Part shown: positions 5,450 to 7,348 of the stretch, piece after piece
Numbering within the stretch: position 1 is the first letter of the stretch
Layout: the number at the start of each line of letters is the position of its first letter
NCBI GenBank assembly: GCA_005239795.1
Contig: SBBH01000227.1
Location: 1 to 7,348, forward strand
DNA from: Planctomycetales bacterium
GTDB lineage: Bacteria; Planctomycetota; SBBH01
Reading direction: 5' to 3'
Length of the DNA stretch: 7,348 bases
The notes under the pieces: generated by a model
Told to the model about the DNA's origin: nothing
Databases searched by the model: none
What the model saw: the letters and a program-made list of their open reading frames with translations, nothing else
Made by a program: the position numbers and the translations under genes

Positions 5450-6358
5450 TTACCCCGGCTCTTTTCCCACCAGGCGCCGGTACGCCTCGACATACCGCTG
5501 GCGAGTCTTGTCCACGATGTCGGCTGGCAGAGGAGGCGGGGGGGACTTCCGGTCCCAGGCCGTCCCCAGAAGAAAGTCGCGGATGAACTGCTTGTCGAAG
5601 GAGGGCTGCTCCTCGCCTGGCCGGTAGTCCTCGGCCGGCCAGAACCGGGAAGAGTCTGGCGTGAGGACCTCGTCGGCGAGCGTCAGATCTTTTGCGCTTC
5701 CTGCCAAACCCCACTCAAACTTGGTGTCAGCCAAAAGAACGCCGCGCGCCGCGGCGATGTCGTGGGCGCGCGTGTAGAGCGACAGGCTTGCGACTTGCAG
5801 CCGTCCGGCGAGTTCCTTCCCGACCACGCGCTCCACTTCGCCCAAGCTCATCGGCTCGTCGTGCCCTTTCTCGGCCTTCGTCGTCGGCGTGAAGATCGGC
5901 TCCGGGAGGCGCGATCCCTTTTCGAGCCCCGCCGGGAGCGCCACGCCGCAGACCTCGCGCGTCTTCTGGTACGAATCCCAACCACTTCCGGCCAGGTACC
6001 CTCGCACGACGCACTCTACCGGGAGGATCGACACCTTTTTGACCAGCATTGTGCGGCCGGCGAGGATCTGCGCAAACGGCTGGATTTTCTTCGGCATCCG
6101 GGCCACGTCGTCGGTCACGAGATGGTTGGGGACGTCCTTTAAAACCCCGAACCACCAGGTCGAGAGTCCTGTCAAAAGCTTCCCCTTGCCGGGGATCGGC
6201 GTGGGAAGGACCCAGTCGAAGGCGGAGACCCGGTCGGTTGCCACCAACAGCAACGTCTCCCCCAGATCGTAGAGGTCGCGCACCTTGCCGCGGCGCATTT
6301 TCCCCAATCCCTTGAAATCGGTTTCCCGGACCGCCTCCCCCGTCGCCTCAATCCCCAT
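5450..6358 (-). CDS. purC: Phosphoribosylaminoimidazole-succinocarboxamide synthase (SAICAR synthetase)
   Basis: ATP-dependent ligase joining CAIR and aspartate to make SAICAR in de novo purine synthesis, in the cytoplasm. The product is 302 residues, the longer type related to the yeast Ade1 enzyme rather than the shorter E. coli type. Motifs include RRGKVRDLYDLG (22-33), DRVSAFDWVLPTPIPGKG (42-59), VECVVRGYLAGSGWDSY (114-130), KGSRLPEPIFTPTTKAEKGHDEP (147-169), LLADTKFEWG (208-217), LADEVLTPDSSRFWP (227-241) and QPSFDKQFIRDFL (251-263). The start MGIEATG at 6358 is chosen because AAGGAGG sits five bases upstream and no conserved residue precedes it; the frame is open to an ATG at 6412, but that lead would come from repeat and poly-A sequence. 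It makes the substrate-product partner of PurE, whose gene lies two places downstream behind the kinase. Confidence 0.96.
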   Translation of the reverse strand: MGIEATGEAVRETDFKGLGKMRRGKVRDLYDLGETLLLVATDRVSAFDWVLPTPIPGKGKLLTGLSTWWFGVLKDVPNHLVTDDVARMPKKIQPFAQILAGRTMLVKKVSILPVECVVRGYLAGSGWDSYQKTREVCGVALPAGLEKGSRLPEPIFTPTTKAEKGHDEPMSLGEVERVVGKELAGRLQVASLSLYTRAHDIAAARGVLLADTKFEWGLAGSAKDLTLADEVLTPDSSRFWPAEDYRPGEEQPSFDKQFIRDFLLGTAWDRKSPPPPLPADIVDKTRQRYVEAYRRLVGKEPG

Positions 6359-6363
6359 CGTTT

Positions 6364-6370
6364 CCTCCTT
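6364..6370 (-). promoter_or_regulatory. Strong Shine-Dalgarno of purC
   Basis: The minus strand reads AAGGAGG here, five bases before the ATG at 6358. It decides the purC start over the upstream in-frame ATGs at 6412 and 6373, and is the clearest ribosome site in the window. Confidence 0.85.
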
Positions 6371-6389
6371 CATCAAGGTTTTTTTTCTT

Positions 6390-6417
6390 ATGACGCATGA
6401 CCCATGTCGCATGACGA
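6390..6417. repeat. Degenerate heptanucleotide tandem repeat between murD and purC
   Basis: On the plus strand four consecutive seven-base units read ATGACGC, ATGACCC, ATGTCGC and ATGACGA, ending where the murD stop codon begins (6418-6420). Next to it lies a T8 run (6379-6386). It fills about half of the 59-base gap between the two genes. Its unit differs from the GAGTGCY unit in mtnA but has the same seven-base period and similar copy number. Confidence 0.65.
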
Positions 6418-7348
6418 TTAAAGCGCTTCCACGATCTTCCTGAACCGCCCTCCCCGCTCCTCGTAGTTGGCGAACCGATCAAAACTGGCACACCCGGGGG
6501 ACAGGAGCACCACCTCGCCAGGCCGCGCAGCGGCAGCGGCCTGGCGCACTGCGGCGTCGAAGTCGGGCTCCACGGTGGAGCCGCCGTATCCCGATCGCAC
6601 AAGCTCCGCGGCGATCTCACGGGCGCACTCCCCCGTTGCCACGACGCGGCGTACCTGGGGGCGTCCCAAGATCCCTGAGGCAAAAGCGCCCATGTCCACC
6701 CCCTTGCTGCGTCCACCGACAAGCGCCGTCACGGGCGTCTCGAAGGCGTCGAAAGCTGCCAGGGCTGCCGCAGGAGTGGTCGCCTTCGAGTCGTTGTAAA
6801 ACCGCACGCCGCGAATCTCACAGACGAACTCCAAGCGGTGGGGGAGACCCCGGAACGCCTCGAGCGTCCGGCGCCAGGCCGGGTTTGGGATCTCAGTGCC
6901 GGCACCGAGGAAAGCCGCGGCTGCCGCGGCCGCAGCCGCCATGTTCATCCGGTTGTGGGCACCGGGGAGCCGTGTGGAGGCCAAGGGAAGCAGTGCGGGA
7001 GCATCTCCTTCTTGCGCGAAACATAATCCTTCGGGTGTGGTCCGAACACGGCTCTTCTCTGAGGTTCCAAAGCCGACCCGCCGGCCCGATATTTCCCAAC
7101 GCGACACGACCGGGTCGTCGTCGTTCAACACGGCCGTGTCTAAAACTGTCTGGCGTTCGAGGATCCTCCGCTTGGCGGCGGCGTACGCCGCGAGCGACCC
7201 GTGGTAGTCCAGGTGATTGGGGGAAAAATTCGTCACGACCGCTGCGCGAAAAGGAGGCAGGGCGGGGTCGAGATCGGCCAGCTGAAAGCTTGAGAGCTCC
7301 AAGACCGCCGCTGCGGGGACCGAGCTGTCCCGGGACGCCGCCTCCATC
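6418..7348 (-). CDS. murD: UDP-N-acetylmuramoyl-L-alanine--D-glutamate ligase, C-terminal two-thirds (5' end outside window)
   Basis: Cytoplasmic peptidoglycan enzyme that adds D-glutamate to UDP-MurNAc-L-Ala using ATP. The visible 309 or so residues lack the N-terminal UDP-binding domain and the ATP P-loop. They hold the rest of the central domain and the whole C-terminal domain. Diagnostic parts are VLELSSFQL, which separates MurD from MurC/E/F, NFSPNHLDYHGSLAAYAAAK, GAHNRMNMAAA, LPHRLEFV, FYNDSKATTPAA, LVGGRSKG and LLSPGCASFDRFANYEERG. GGRSKG has Ser where GGxDKG is more usual. The ATG at 7347 is internal, not the start. The TAA at 6420-6418 is 59 bases before purC on the same strand. A Mur ligase gene normally sits in a dcw cluster, so its lead position before purine genes is unusual, but what lies upstream is not visible. 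An alanine run (about 9 Ala) follows GAHNRMNM and looks harmless. Confidence 0.96.
   Translation of the reverse strand, partial: MEAASRDSSVPAAAVLELSSFQLADLDPALPPFRAAVVTNFSPNHLDYHGSLAAYAAAKRRILERQTVLDTAVLNDDDPVVSRWEISGRRVGFGTSEKSRVRTTPEGLCFAQEGDAPALLPLASTRLPGAHNRMNMAAAAAAAAAFLGAGTEIPNPAWRRTLEAFRGLPHRLEFVCEIRGVRFYNDSKATTPAAALAAFDAFETPVTALVGGRSKGVDMGAFASGILGRPQVRRVVATGECAREIAAELVRSGYGGSTVEPDFDAAVRQAAAAARPGEVVLLSPGCASFDRFANYEERGGRFRKIVEAL

Noticed and set aside
5438..6142. A 234-codon plus-strand open frame opposite purC
   Set aside because: Antisense to clear SAICAR synthetase motifs, with no recognisable domain.
6359..6412. An 18-residue N-terminal extension of PurC from the ATG at 6412
   Set aside because: It would be encoded by the heptad repeat and poly-A tract, while AAGGAGG sits correctly before the ATG at 6358.
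1..7348. tRNA, rRNA, CRISPR array, insertion sequence, phage or toxin-antitoxin genes
   Set aside because: Looked for on both strands; no spaced identical repeats, no transposase or integrase motifs, and no cloverleaf-like stretch was found.

Overview
This is a GC-rich bacterial chromosomal segment (by eye about two-thirds G+C) with tightly packed genes, almost all read leftward. The organism makes peptidoglycan (murD) and purines de novo (purC, purE), salvages methylthioadenosine (mtnA) and uses membrane Ser/Thr kinases. The kinase, the response regulator with its HTH domain in front, and the scattered heptanucleotide repeats suit a free-living, little-cultured environmental lineage. I cannot name a phylum from sequence alone.

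Right part (7348 down to 2128, minus strand): a clean, apparently co-transcribed housekeeping run, murD (5' end outside the window) - purC - Ser/Thr protein kinase - purE - mtnA. Gaps are 59, 17, 10 and 13 bases. Every gene has an intact frame and full motif sets. MurD adds D-Glu to UDP-MurNAc-L-Ala. PurE and PurC act close together in IMP synthesis. MtnA isomerises methylthioribose-1-phosphate. The kinase between purC and purE has one membrane helix and a non-PASTA outer domain.

Middle part (about 894 to 2119): damaged signalling genes. A 3' fragment of an HDOD-domain gene (plus strand, ending 8 bases from mtnA) meets, head to head and without either 5' end, a histidine kinase remnant (minus strand). 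The remnant keeps part of a MASE1-like membrane sensor and the start of a CHASE-like region, then jumps to the C-terminal half of an HATPase domain. It also changes frame at two G6 tracts. One base after its stop begins a response regulator with an N-terminal excisionase-type HTH and a C-terminal receiver, itself split by a one-base slip in an A6 tract. Either this is a decayed or rearranged two-component locus, or the assembly is poor here.

Left end: the first 81 codons of a NodU/CmcH-type carbamoyltransferase, minus strand, running off the window.

I see no RNA gene, CRISPR array, insertion sequence or defence system. The points most worth a second look are the three homopolymer frameshifts, the two breakpoints sharing a C-tract word, and a 51-bp in-frame palindromic insertion in mtnA flanked by 9-bp direct repeats.
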